A stretch of DNA of 64,000 bases from Epidermidibacterium keratini (GCF_009834025.1 NZ_CP047156.1:2604001-2668000), one strand, 5' to 3'; counted from the stretch's first letter, positions 16,765-24,895 are shown. The notes: generated from the letters alone by a model not told the origin. A program made the numbers and translations.

Positions 16765-16962
16765 ATGAAGCTGTCCCTGGATACAGAACTGTGTCAAGGC
16801 CACAACCGCTGCGCGACCCTGGCGCCGGAGATCTTCGACGTCGACGACGAGGGGTACTCCGTGCTGAAAATCGACGGCGAGATTCCCGCTGACCTGCAGG
16901 AAAAAGCCAAACTCGCAGTGGCCAACTGCCCGGAGTACGCGATCTCCGTCAAGGAGGACTGA
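16765..16962 (+). CDS. [3Fe-4S]-type ferredoxin with CxxHxxC motif
   Basis: A 65-residue electron carrier. Cluster ligands: CQGHNRC near residues 10-16 and a distal NCPEYAI. The second Cys of a four-Cys set is replaced by His, giving CxxHxxC...CP, the pattern of P450-linked actinobacterial ferredoxins with a [3Fe-4S] cluster. ATG 16765 was chosen; a GTG at 16759 is an alternative. It ends one base before the P450 start, so it is almost certainly the redox partner of one or both downstream P450s. No ferredoxin reductase lies next to it. Confidence 0.93.
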   Translation: MKLSLDTELCQGHNRCATLAPEIFDVDDEGYSVLKIDGEIPADLQEKAKLAVANCPEYAISVKED

Positions 16963-16963
16963 G

Positions 16964-18292
16964 ATGACTGCCGAGCCCACTGAGTCCACGAGTGAGACAC
17001 CGCGCAAGGCGGTGAAGGGCGAGCCGCTGCTGGCCGCCGACGGCCACGACCTGCCCGAGGGCATCTACAAGATGTACCCGTCCAGCCACGGCATCCCGGT
17101 CGCGGACTGGGAGACCGACTTCGACCACGCGGACCCGGCGTACAACAAGAACGCGCACGAGATCTGGGACGAGTTGCGCGACAAGTGCCCGGTTGCGCAC
17201 TCCGAGCGGTACGGCGGCACGTGGCTGCCGACCAAGCACTCCGACGTACGCGACATTGCCTACGACACCGACAACTTCACCAGCCGTCAGGTGGTGGTCG
17301 TCAACGGTCGCGTCGATCCGGGGCTCTCCCCGGTGGGGCAGGGCCCGCCGATCACCAGCGACCCGCCGTTTCACAAGCACGCGCGCAAGCTGCTGCTCTC
17401 GCAGTTCCGCCCCAACAAGATCGACCCGTGGGAAGACGAGATCCGCAACATCTGCCGGCAGCGCCTCGATGACCTTGGCGAGATCAAGCCGGGCGAGACC
17501 GTGATAGACGCGGCGACGCAGTATGCGCAGCACATCCCGCCTGCGGTCATCTCGCGCATGCTCGGCTTCCCGCCCGAGGACGACGACAAGTTCCGCTACT
17601 TCATCCACAACGTGCTGGAAAACATCGACGCTCCGGTCGAGCAGAAGGTGGCTTTCGCTAAGGAGTTCAACGGCTACCTCGACGAGCGGATCGAGGACCA
17701 TCGCCAGAACCCGCGCGACGACCTGACGTCGTACCTGCTCAGTGCTGAGATCGGTGGTCAGCCGCTGCCGCATGAGACGGTCCGCGGCGCGATCCTGCTG
17801 CTGCTGGTCGCCGGCATCGACACGACGTGGAGCGCGATCGGCGCGTCGATCTGGCATCTTGCGCAGAACCCGGCCGATGTCGAGCGGCTGCGCAAGGATC
17901 CCGACGTCATGATCTTCGCGCTCGAGGAGTTCCTGCGCGCCTATGCGCCGGTGACGATGGCGCGCCTGGTTGCCAAGGACGTCGAGGTGGGCGGCTGCCC
18001 CATGAAGGAGGAGGACTTCGTCCTGCTGCCCTTCCCGGCCGCCAACCGCGATCCGGAGTTCATCGACAACGCCGACAAGTTCATCATCGACCGCGAAGAA
18101 AACCGGCATGCGGCCTTCGGGCTCGGCATCCATCGCTGCCTCGGCTCCAACCTCGCGCGCCTGGAGCTGAAGGTGGCGATTGAGGAGTTCGTTGACCGGT
18201 TCGCCGACTTCGAGCTCGCTGACCCCGATGCGGTGAAGTGGAGCCTCGGGCAGATCCGCGGTCCGCGTGAGCTGCCGATCCGAATCCTGTGA
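16964..18292 (+). CDS. Cytochrome P450, first of a tandem pair
   Basis: A 442-residue soluble monooxygenase. The I-helix oxygen-activation motif is AGIDTTWSA, the ExxR motif lies in EEFLRAYAP, and the heme-binding loop is FGLGIHRCLG with Cys392 as thiolate ligand. AAGGAGGACT provides the ribosome-binding site within the ferredoxin stop region. The stop overlaps the second P450 (GTGA). It is closely similar to that neighbour over nearly its whole length, but has a longer N-terminus (about 30 extra residues). Substrate unknown; context (enoyl-CoA hydratase upstream) hints at lipid- or terpenoid-like substrates. Confidence 0.96.
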   Translation: MTAEPTESTSETPRKAVKGEPLLAADGHDLPEGIYKMYPSSHGIPVADWETDFDHADPAYNKNAHEIWDELRDKCPVAHSERYGGTWLPTKHSDVRDIAYDTDNFTSRQVVVVNGRVDPGLSPVGQGPPITSDPPFHKHARKLLLSQFRPNKIDPWEDEIRNICRQRLDDLGEIKPGETVIDAATQYAQHIPPAVISRMLGFPPEDDDKFRYFIHNVLENIDAPVEQKVAFAKEFNGYLDERIEDHRQNPRDDLTSYLLSAEIGGQPLPHETVRGAILLLLVAGIDTTWSAIGASIWHLAQNPADVERLRKDPDVMIFALEEFLRAYAPVTMARLVAKDVEVGGCPMKEEDFVLLPFPAANRDPEFIDNADKFIIDREENRHAAFGLGIHRCLGSNLARLELKVAIEEFVDRFADFELADPDAVKWSLGQIRGPRELPIRIL

Positions 18293-19530
18293 CCTCCGAG
18301 GTCGGATACGGCAGTACGCCGAGCAGCGACGGGCCGGTCTCTGACTGGCAGACCGACTTCGACCACGCCGATTCGGCGTATAACCGCAATGCGCCAGAGA
18401 TCTGGGACGAGCTGCGCTCGCAGTGCCCGGTGGCGCACAGCGAGCGGTACGGCGGCGCGTGGTTGCCGGTGACGCATGAGCATGTGCGTGAGATTGCCTA
18501 TGACACAGACAATTTCACGTCGCTTCAGGTCGTCGTCACCAAGTCGCGGATCGATCCGTCGCTTGCTCCGGTGGGTACGGCACCGCCCATCAGTTCGGAC
18601 CCGCCGTTTCACAAGCACGCGCGCAAGTTGTTGCTTGCCCCGTTTCGCCCGGACCAGATCGCGCCGTGGGAAGACGAGGTGCGGGCGATCTGTCGGCAGC
18701 GGATCGGCGACTTCGGCGATATCGAGCCCGGCGAGACGGTGATTGACGCGGCAACCCAGTATGCGCAGCACATCCCGCCCGCGGTGATCTCACGCATGCT
18801 TGGCTTTCCGCCCGAGGACGATGAGAAGTTCCGTGGGTTCATCCACGCTGTGCTTGAGCAGGTCAACCTCGACCCGGAGGTCCGGCGCGAGACGTTCGTC
18901 GATCTTGATGCCTATCTCGACGAGCAGATCGAAGATCACCGTGCGCACCCACGTGACGACCTGACGTCGTACCTGCTGAATGCGCAGATCGGTGACCAGC
19001 AGCTGTCGCACGAACATGTGCGGGGGTCGATCGCTCTGCTGTTGATCGCGGGGATCGACACGACGTGGAGCGCGATCGGCTCGTCGCTATGGCATCTTGC
19101 GCAGAACCCGGCCGATGTCGACCGGCTGCGCGCCGAGCCCGAGCTGATGACGTTTGCGCTGGAGGAGTTCCTGCGGGCCTACGCGCCGGTGACGATGGCG
19201 CGGCTGGTGCGCGACGACTATGACTTCCACGGGCGCTCGATGAAGGCGGGGGAGTGGGTGCTGCTGCCGTTCCCGGCGGCCAACCGCGATCCGGAGTTCA
19301 TCGACAACGCCGACAAGTTCACCATTGACCGCAAGGAAAATCGGCACTCCGCGTTTGGGTTGGGGATCCACCGCTGCCTTGGCTCTAACCTGGCTCGGCT
19401 GGAGCTTCGGGTGGCGATCGAGGAGTTCGTCGCGCGCTTTGACAGCTTCGAGCTGGCCGATCCGGATGCCGTACGCTGGAGTCTTGGCCAGATCCGCGGC
19501 CCCCGCGAACTCCCCATCCGCATCAACTAG
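18289..19530 (+). CDS. Cytochrome P450, second of a tandem pair
   Basis: A 413-residue P450 starting at GTG 18289, overlapping the stop of the first by 4 bases. The I helix is AGIDTTWSA, the ExxR helix EEFLRAYAP, and the heme loop FGLGIHRCLG with Cys363. It shares long identical runs with the first P450 (for example ETVIDAATQYAQHIPPAVIS), so the pair is a tandem duplication that has since diverged. Differences cluster at the N-terminus, around the QVVV...VDP segment and in the F/G-helix region, where substrate specificity usually lies. Third-position GC is somewhat lower than in copy one. Confidence 0.96.
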   Translation: MTSEVGYGSTPSSDGPVSDWQTDFDHADSAYNRNAPEIWDELRSQCPVAHSERYGGAWLPVTHEHVREIAYDTDNFTSLQVVVTKSRIDPSLAPVGTAPPISSDPPFHKHARKLLLAPFRPDQIAPWEDEVRAICRQRIGDFGDIEPGETVIDAATQYAQHIPPAVISRMLGFPPEDDEKFRGFIHAVLEQVNLDPEVRRETFVDLDAYLDEQIEDHRAHPRDDLTSYLLNAQIGDQQLSHEHVRGSIALLLIAGIDTTWSAIGSSLWHLAQNPADVDRLRAEPELMTFALEEFLRAYAPVTMARLVRDDYDFHGRSMKAGEWVLLPFPAANRDPEFIDNADKFTIDRKENRHSAFGLGIHRCLGSNLARLELRVAIEEFVARFDSFELADPDAVRWSLGQIRGPRELPIRIN

Positions 19531-19738
19531 CCCTCGGTGGTCGAGCCTTACTCGGCGGTCCGCGCTCAGCTCGGTGGTCGAGCAGTGAGGGAGCGCTAGC
19601 GACCGAGCGGTTGTCGAGACCCCGCAACCACCTCCGCTACTCGGTGGTCGAGCCCTCCTCGGTGGTCGAGCCTTACTCGGTGGTCGAGCAGTGAGGGAGC
19701 GCTAGCGACCGAGCGGTTGTCGAGACCCCGCAACCACG
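19531..19738. repeat. Two identical 61-bp intergenic repeats
   Basis: Bases 19571-19631 and 19677-19737 are identical, each running from TCGGTGGTCGAGCAG to CCCCGCAACCAC. The rest of the gap is made of shorter CTCGGTGGTCGAGCC pieces. The region separates the P450 pair from the convergent response regulator, and the inverted GGTCGAG/TCGAGACC parts could fold as a bidirectional terminator. Confidence 0.85.
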
Positions 19739-19747
19739 TCCGCGGCC

Positions 19748-20392
19748 CTACACCAAGCCGCTCTCGTACGCGGCGATCACGATGTGCACGCGGTCGCGCC
19801 CGCCGATCTTGCGCAGGATCGCCCGCACGTGCGTCTTCACCGTCGCCTCGGACAGGTAGAGCGTGCCTGCGATCTCGGCATTGCTTGCACCGCGGCAGAT
19901 CTCGCGCGTTACCTCCAGCTCGCGTTCGGTTAGCAGGTTGCGCAGGTGGGAGTCGGAGTCCGGCGTACGGCGGGCGATCACATACTTCGACAGAAGCCGT
20001 CCGGTCGTGGCTGGCGCGAGCACTTGATCGCCGGAAAGGACGTGCCGTACGCCGGCGACGATCTCCTCACCGGGTGCGTCCTTGAGCAAGAAGCCGCCAG
20101 CGCCAGCACGCAGGGCATCGACGGCGTACTCGTCGAGATCGAAGGTCGTCAGCACGAGGACTCGCGGCGCGGCGGGGAGGGCGCTGACCGCGGCAGTGGC
20201 CGCGATCCCATCCATAACGGGCATCCGGACGTCCATCACGATGATGTCGACGGGATTGGCTTGGGCCAGATCGACGGCCTCTGCGCCGTTGCTCGCCTCC
20301 CAGGTGACCTCGAAGTCCGGCTGCGAACGCAGCACCATGGCAATCCCGCCGCGCACGAGCTCCTGGTCGTCGGCGATTCCGATGCGGATCAT
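19748..20392 (-). CDS. NarL/LuxR-family response regulator
   Basis: A 214-residue regulator. Receiver domain (1-118): acidic pocket ADDQ (8-9), phospho-acceptor Asp54 in IVMDVRMP and switch Lys104 in FLLKDA. C-terminal LuxR helix-turn-helix (about 148-210): LTERELEVTREICRG followed by NAEIAGTLYLSEATVKTHV. The start overlaps the kinase stop by 4 bases. It is the last gene of a five-gene operon headed by three paralogous membrane proteins. The perfect palindrome at 24109-24126 is the best candidate for its binding site. Confidence 0.97.
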   Translation of the reverse strand: MIRIGIADDQELVRGGIAMVLRSQPDFEVTWEASNGAEAVDLAQANPVDIIVMDVRMPVMDGIAATAAVSALPAAPRVLVLTTFDLDEYAVDALRAGAGGFLLKDAPGEEIVAGVRHVLSGDQVLAPATTGRLLSKYVIARRTPDSDSHLRNLLTERELEVTREICRGASNAEIAGTLYLSEATVKTHVRAILRKIGGRDRVHIVIAAYESGLV

Positions 20393-21576
20393 CGTGCTTG
20401 CCTCGTCGGAAGGTGGGCTTCGACCAGCCAGCCGTCGGGCGTCGGACCCGAGCTGAGCTGACCTCCTGCGGCCTGAGCGCGCTCGTGCATGGAGCGGGTG
20501 CCACCGCCCGTGCGAGCGTTTGTCGACCGCATGCCAAGAGTCCTTACCGAAAGGCGGATCTCGTGCTCTGCGCCGTGAAGTTCGACGTCTACGCGGGCGT
20601 CGGGTCCGGCGTGTTTCATCGCGTTGGTGAGGGCCTCCTGCACGATTCGGTATACCGACAACGACGTTCCTGCGGGAACGTCCGGCAGCCGTCCGGATTC
20701 GCCGTACGACGTTGGGAGTCCCGCGTCGCTCGTGCTCTCGGCTAGCAGTCGGACCTGCTGCACGGACGGTGCTGGTTCTCGCTCGGTCCGCTCGTCGCTG
20801 CGGAGTACGCCGAGCAGCCCGCGCATGTCATCAAGCGCGCTGCGGCCAGCCTCGCCAATCGCGCCAAATGCCCTGCGCGACTGGTCATCGGGCGCCGACA
20901 TCCGGCCACCCTCGGCCTGCGCGACCATCACAGCAAGCGAATGCGAGACGACGTCGTGCATCTCGCGTGCGATCCGGCGCCGCTCGTCGAGTGCCGCCCG
21001 CACTTCCAGTCCACGCTGAAACTCCTCGCGAGTACGGCGAAGCCGTCCGAGCCCCCATGAGGCGAGTACGCCGCCGACGGCGATCGCGGTCAGAATCGGC
21101 CAGCTTGAGGTGATCGCGGCGGTGTTGGCCATCCAGCTGTCGTCGGCGGTCAGTCGGGCGATGACGAGGGCGCCCCCGACGAGCGCCACGCCTGCCGCGA
21201 AGTTTGCGACGGGAGCGGGTTTGCTCGCACAGATCTCATACAGGGCAAGGAAGTAGAGCAGTACGCTCGGCATCATCACTGCCGGCGCGACCGCGCCTTG
21301 ATAGGGCACATGGGGCGCATAACAGAGCAGCGCCATCGCTACCGACGCGGCGGCGTACGTCGCGACCGGCCAGCGGCGGCGAGTGAGTGGGATTGCGTGC
21401 AGAATCGCGAGCGCCGCGAGTACGACGACTCGCCAACCGACCGGGATCGCTCCGGCCAGCGTCATTGCCACCGATGGCCAGCCAAGAAGCACAGCGGCGA
21501 TGGCGAACAGCGCGGTGTCTCCGACGGCCGGGTGCCGCCTGAGCCAATCGCTGCGCTGGGGAGTGGTGGTGAGCAT
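20389..21576 (-). CDS. NarL-type sensor histidine kinase with degenerate ATP-binding motifs
   Basis: A 395-residue kinase with four to five N-terminal hydrophobic helices (about residues 20-180), a short linker and a HisKA_3 dimerisation domain with phospho-accepting His207 in REMHDVVSH. The HATPase N box is intact (EALTNAMKHA). The following boxes are unusual: where D-x-G is expected the sequence reads SVRTLGM, and the GxGL-type lid reads GGGTRSMHERA. This may weaken ATP binding, or the protein may use a partner. The membrane input domain lacks an obvious extracytoplasmic domain, so it probably senses through the membrane or through the three membrane proteins encoded upstream. Confidence 0.93.
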   Translation of the reverse strand: MLTTTPQRSDWLRRHPAVGDTALFAIAAVLLGWPSVAMTLAGAIPVGWRVVVLAALAILHAIPLTRRRWPVATYAAASVAMALLCYAPHVPYQGAVAPAVMMPSVLLYFLALYEICASKPAPVANFAAGVALVGGALVIARLTADDSWMANTAAITSSWPILTAIAVGGVLASWGLGRLRRTREEFQRGLEVRAALDERRRIAREMHDVVSHSLAVMVAQAEGGRMSAPDDQSRRAFGAIGEAGRSALDDMRGLLGVLRSDERTEREPAPSVQQVRLLAESTSDAGLPTSYGESGRLPDVPAGTSLSVYRIVQEALTNAMKHAGPDARVDVELHGAEHEIRLSVRTLGMRSTNARTGGGTRSMHERAQAAGGQLSSGPTPDGWLVEAHLPTRQAR

Positions 21577-21581
21577 CGAAC

Positions 21582-22412
21582 TCAGCCTACGGGCCGGCGT
21601 ACTGCCTGCGGATGATCGTTGCGGCGACGGAGTTCGGCGTACACCAGGCCCGCAACAATGAGCGCGACTCCCCAGAGCGGCGAGGATACCTCCGCTACCC
21701 AGGTTCCGACTTGTTGTTGGTCTGTCGATGCTTCGGCAGGATTCACCAGTCGTGTGCGGATAAAGAACGACCCTGAGGCGATCGCGGCCGTGCCCACGAC
21801 GACGGCGCTGTTCCGCACTAATCCCACGCGGATCGGTCGACCACTAGGAAGCCGCGCGCTCCATGGACGCGTCAGACCCCATGTCAAGAACGCGAGCAAC
21901 AGGGCAGCAACCGCGCAGGCAACGCCGAAGTTGACGTACGCCTGGCTCGTCGCTCGGAACCGTTCGTCGATACCGAGCGGAACGCCGATCGCCCATGCGA
22001 ACCGAATCACCGCGAACCCAACTGGAACGACTACAGCGATCGTGACACAAATCGTGCGTAGCCGATCCAGAGCGGCGCCGCTCCACATCCCAAACAGCCG
22101 CCGACGTGGCCAGCTGACCGACGCAAGGAAGCCGAGCGAGATCGGTAGGGCGAGCTGAACCACCGCAGGGGATAGCAGCGATACGGCCTGGGCGAGCACG
22201 GGTAGCACACCGGTTGGATACAGAACGACGAATGGAACGAGCAAGAAGACGCCGAGGAGGTACGTGAGATTTACCAGCGTGTACGGGTTTCCGCAGACCG
22301 CGACGAAGCCGCCGGCCGCGATCAGAAGCAAGATCGCGGTGACGTAACGCAAGATGCGGAACGCATCACGAAGCGATGCGCTCCGGACTGCGACCGGGGT
22401 AGCACTGCTCAT
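21582..22412 (-). CDS. Multi-helix membrane protein, third of three tandem paralogues
   Basis: A 276-residue protein with about seven hydrophobic helices. It shares with its two upstream neighbours TWGLTRPW, a G-L-x-RN-x-AVV segment and the C-terminal WGVALIVAGLVYAELRRR. The loop before the last helix (RLVNPAEASTDQQQVGTW) differs from the other two. ATG 22412 overlaps the stop of the middle paralogue by 4 bases; the kinase starts 5 bases after its stop. Family not recognised. Co-transcription with a two-component system suggests a sensor complex, or transport of the compound sensed. Confidence 0.85.
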   Translation of the reverse strand: MSSATPVAVRSASLRDAFRILRYVTAILLLIAAGGFVAVCGNPYTLVNLTYLLGVFLLVPFVVLYPTGVLPVLAQAVSLLSPAVVQLALPISLGFLASVSWPRRRLFGMWSGAALDRLRTICVTIAVVVPVGFAVIRFAWAIGVPLGIDERFRATSQAYVNFGVACAVAALLLAFLTWGLTRPWSARLPSGRPIRVGLVRNSAVVVGTAAIASGSFFIRTRLVNPAEASTDQQQVGTWVAEVSSPLWGVALIVAGLVYAELRRRNDHPQAVRRPVG

Positions 22413-23248
22413 GGCGCAACCCTCATGTCGGCGAGTTCGTCCGTGCGCCGGCGAAACTCGGCGTACGCCAGGCCGGCGATGATGAGCGCGATTCCCCAGA
22501 TAGGCAGGAACATCTCCGGTAGCCACGCGCCGATTGACGCGTCGTGGATGTCCGGCGCGAGCGGCCCATCGTTCCGGCTTCCGATGATCTTGATGTCGCC
22601 CTGGGCTATCGGGATGGGTGTTTCATCCCGAATGACTGATCGCACGAAGTAGGCGCCGGCCGAGAGCACGACGACGCCAAAGAGGACGGCCGAGTTGCGC
22701 GATAGCCCGATAGGTACTGGCCGGCCACTCGCAAAACTCGCACCCCACGGCCGGGTGAGTCCCCAGGTATACACCGCGCTAAGCAGACCGCCAACAGTGA
22801 AGAGCACGCCGTACAAGACGATGCCACCAACCTCGGGTCGAAGTTCGGATGGCAACGGTGATGGAATCCCGACCAGCCATCCAATCCGAAGCATTGGGTA
22901 CCCGAGGGAGAGCACTACGGCGACGTAAGCGGACGTGTTGCGCACCGTGGCGACGGTCGGCATCAAGAGCCGGCCAAAGATCGGCTTAGCCGGTAGGGCG
23001 AGGTAGCCAAGGCCGGCGATCGCGATGGGCGCGAGTAGGCCAGGCAGGGTGGCTGTGACGGTGTAGAGGGGTGCCGCCGCATAGAGCAGTCCGACTCCGA
23101 ACGACGCGACGACGAGGCACAACGAAAGCAAGATCAAGTACGGCAGTAGTCCCAGGAGCAGTAGCGCCGACGCGTTGCCGCGAAGCGCGATGTAGGCCAG
23201 GGCTCCGGCGTACAACGTCGCGGCAAGGGCGTACCTCGTTGCGTTCAT
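22409..23248 (-). CDS. Multi-helix membrane protein, second of three tandem paralogues
   Basis: A 279-residue protein of about seven helices, starting MNATRYALAATLYAGALAY. It contains the shared TWGLTRPWG, GRPVPIGLSRNSAV and PIWGIALIIAGLAYAEFRRR. Between the last two helices it carries the longest variable loop of the three (about 40 residues, including DETPIPIAQGDIKIIG and RNDGPLAPDIHD). Overlaps both neighbours by 4 bases. The conserved framework with a hypervariable loop suggests divergence in ligand contact. No recognised family. Confidence 0.85.
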   Translation of the reverse strand: MNATRYALAATLYAGALAYIALRGNASALLLLGLLPYLILLSLCLVVASFGVGLLYAAAPLYTVTATLPGLLAPIAIAGLGYLALPAKPIFGRLLMPTVATVRNTSAYVAVVLSLGYPMLRIGWLVGIPSPLPSELRPEVGGIVLYGVLFTVGGLLSAVYTWGLTRPWGASFASGRPVPIGLSRNSAVLFGVVVLSAGAYFVRSVIRDETPIPIAQGDIKIIGSRNDGPLAPDIHDASIGAWLPEMFLPIWGIALIIAGLAYAEFRRRTDELADMRVAP

Positions 23249-24075
23249 CGGTCTTGCGAGGTCAACAACGCCGCCGACATATCTAAGAGCTCGCCGGTGC
23301 GGCGGCGAAGTTCGGCGTACACCAGGCCGGCGATGATGAGCGCGATTCCCCAAATAGGCCAGAACATCTCGGGCAGCCACGCGGCGATCTGCTGTTCGGC
23401 GCCCGCTGGGGCAATGGAGATGTTGCCGGTAACCATCGAGCGGATGAAGTAGCAGCCAGCCGACAGCACTGCCGTGCCGACGAAGACGGCCGCGTTACGG
23501 GCGAGCCCGATCGGCACGCGTCGTCCGCCGAGCCGTGGGATCCACCGCGGAAACGTCGTACCCCACGGCCTGGTGAGCCCCCACGTGAGTACGGCGCCGC
23601 CGAGTGCGCCTGCCGCGAGCATGCCGCCGTTTATCACGATGTCCTGGATCTGCTCGAGGAAGTCGGAACTGAGCCCAAGCGGAATCCCTAGCACCCAAGC
23701 GATCCGGGTGGTCGCATAACCGACCGGCACCGCTATCGCGACTCGCACGGACCACTTCAGGCCGGTGCGCAGGGTGCCTGTCGGGACGCGTCCGAACAGT
23801 GGCTTGCGGGGGAGTGCGGCGTACCCGAGGCCGGCGATCGCCATCGGGATGACGACGCTGCCGAGCGCCTTGACCACCTCCCGGATCACGCTGCCCCCGA
23901 GATCGGGACCGAGCCCGATCGCGCTGGCGATGAGGACCGGTAGGTAGCCGAGCATCGTGAGTGCTCCGGCACTGCCTTGCCAAGCGATGAATGCGAGAGC
24001 GGCGGCGACGAGTACGCCGGCGAGCAGGTTGCGCACGCCTTGGCGCGAGAAGCGCTGCTGACTGATGGTCTTCAT
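23245..24075 (-). CDS. Multi-helix membrane protein, first of three tandem paralogues
   Basis: A 276-residue protein, first gene of the five-gene operon. About seven hydrophobic helices; shared motifs are TWGLTRPWG, GRRVPIGLARNAAV and PIWGIALIIAGLVYAELRRR. A hydrophilic loop of about 20-25 residues (containing TGNISIAPAGAEQQ) precedes the last helix. A short basic insert (PRWIPRLGGRR) sits after the TWGLTRPWG motif and is missing in the other two. ATG 24075 lies 33 bases downstream of a perfect 18-bp palindrome. Function unknown. Confidence 0.85.
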   Translation of the reverse strand: MKTISQQRFSRQGVRNLLAGVLVAAALAFIAWQGSAGALTMLGYLPVLIASAIGLGPDLGGSVIREVVKALGSVVIPMAIAGLGYAALPRKPLFGRVPTGTLRTGLKWSVRVAIAVPVGYATTRIAWVLGIPLGLSSDFLEQIQDIVINGGMLAAGALGGAVLTWGLTRPWGTTFPRWIPRLGGRRVPIGLARNAAVFVGTAVLSAGCYFIRSMVTGNISIAPAGAEQQIAAWLPEMFWPIWGIALIIAGLVYAELRRRTGELLDMSAALLTSQDR

Positions 24076-24108
24076 GATTCGAGCCTCGCGCGGGAGTGCC
24101 GGCGCGAC

Positions 24109-24126
24109 CTCATCCCTGGGGATGAG
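24109..24126. promoter_or_regulatory. 18-bp perfect palindrome, candidate operator
   Basis: CTCATCCCTGGGGATGAG is fully self-complementary (8-bp arms plus central TG pair) and lies 33 bases upstream of the first membrane protein gene. Its dyad form fits a LuxR/NarL-type dimer, and the operon encodes such a regulator. It could also affect the VOC gene starting at 24212 on the other strand. Confidence 0.5.
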
Positions 24127-24211
24127 ACCCGGGCTGATCTTGCGCCATCGACACGGCGGCGTAGTGACGCAATGTCGCGCGAAATTCTTGGACAGGTGTC
24201 ATGCTCTGTGG

Positions 24212-24652
24212 ATGGCTGGGGTCCCGCATCTGCTGCACACCGTCATCGACGGTCCGGATGTCCGCGCGCTTGCCGAGTTCTATCGCGAGCTGCTCGGGTT
24301 GCGATACCGCCCCGGCGACGAGCCCGAGGCCTCGGACGAGGTCCCGGACTGGTTGGTGCTGACCTACCCGGATGGCAGGCGGGCGCTGGCATTTCAGCAG
24401 AGCCCGGACCACGTGGCACCGACGTGGCCGCTGCCCGGCGTACCCCAGCAGCTGCATCTGGATATGACCGTCGCGGATCCCGACGAGCTGGATGAGCAGC
24501 ACGCGCGGGTGCTCGCGCTCGGTGGGCGGATGCTCTATGACCGCAGCGACGACCCGCAGGAGCCGTTGCGCGCGTACGCCGATCCCGCTGGTCACCCGTT
24601 CTGCATCTTCGTCGCCCCGCAGTCAGCCCCTGAAGTAGCGCCAGAGGAGTAA
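24212..24652 (+). CDS. VOC (glyoxalase-like) family protein
   Basis: A 146-residue protein of the vicinal-oxygen-chelate fold, Glyoxalase_6-like. The N-terminal half starts HLLHTVIDGPDVRALAEFYR and the C-terminal half contains QLHLDMTVADPDELDEQH and ends PAGHPFCIFVAP, giving the two beta-alpha-beta-beta-beta repeats. ATG 24212 was chosen because the fold starts there. Actinobacterial proteins of this type are often linked to antibiotic or metabolite modification, but the substrate is not known. Divergent from the membrane protein/two-component operon. Confidence 0.85.
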   Translation: MAGVPHLLHTVIDGPDVRALAEFYRELLGLRYRPGDEPEASDEVPDWLVLTYPDGRRALAFQQSPDHVAPTWPLPGVPQQLHLDMTVADPDELDEQHARVLALGGRMLYDRSDDPQEPLRAYADPAGHPFCIFVAPQSAPEVAPEE

Positions 24653-24655
24653 AGA

Positions 24656-24895
24656 ATGAGCTCACCGGCATCATCAAGCAGTGTCGGCACGTCCAGCCGG
24701 CGCATCGTGATCGAGCGCCCCAGCCCCGAGCTGGTTGCGGCGATCCGAGCGAACGTCGAGCTCCCGCCGTCCAACGGCAACGAGCGCTGGGAGGTCGCCG
24801 GCGTACGCCGCATCGAGGCCGACGTACTCATCAGCCGGATCGTGACCCACGCCAGCGATGCCACCACCGAGCAGCCCATCGTCTGGGACGACTAA
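24656..24895 (+). CDS. Small hypothetical protein
   Basis: A 79-residue protein starting 3 bases after the VOC stop, so probably in the same transcript. Ser-rich N-terminus, then RRIVIERPSPELVAAIRANV and an acidic end. Compositionally a normal coding region. No family recognised. Its TAA runs directly into repeat locus 2. Confidence 0.6.
   Translation: MSSPASSSSVGTSSRRIVIERPSPELVAAIRANVELPPSNGNERWEVAGVRRIEADVLISRIVTHASDATTEQPIVWDD

Noticed and set aside
15773-24895. Prophage or integrative element
   Set aside because: No integrase, transposase, attachment-site duplication or phage gene was found; only intergenic repeats flank the block.
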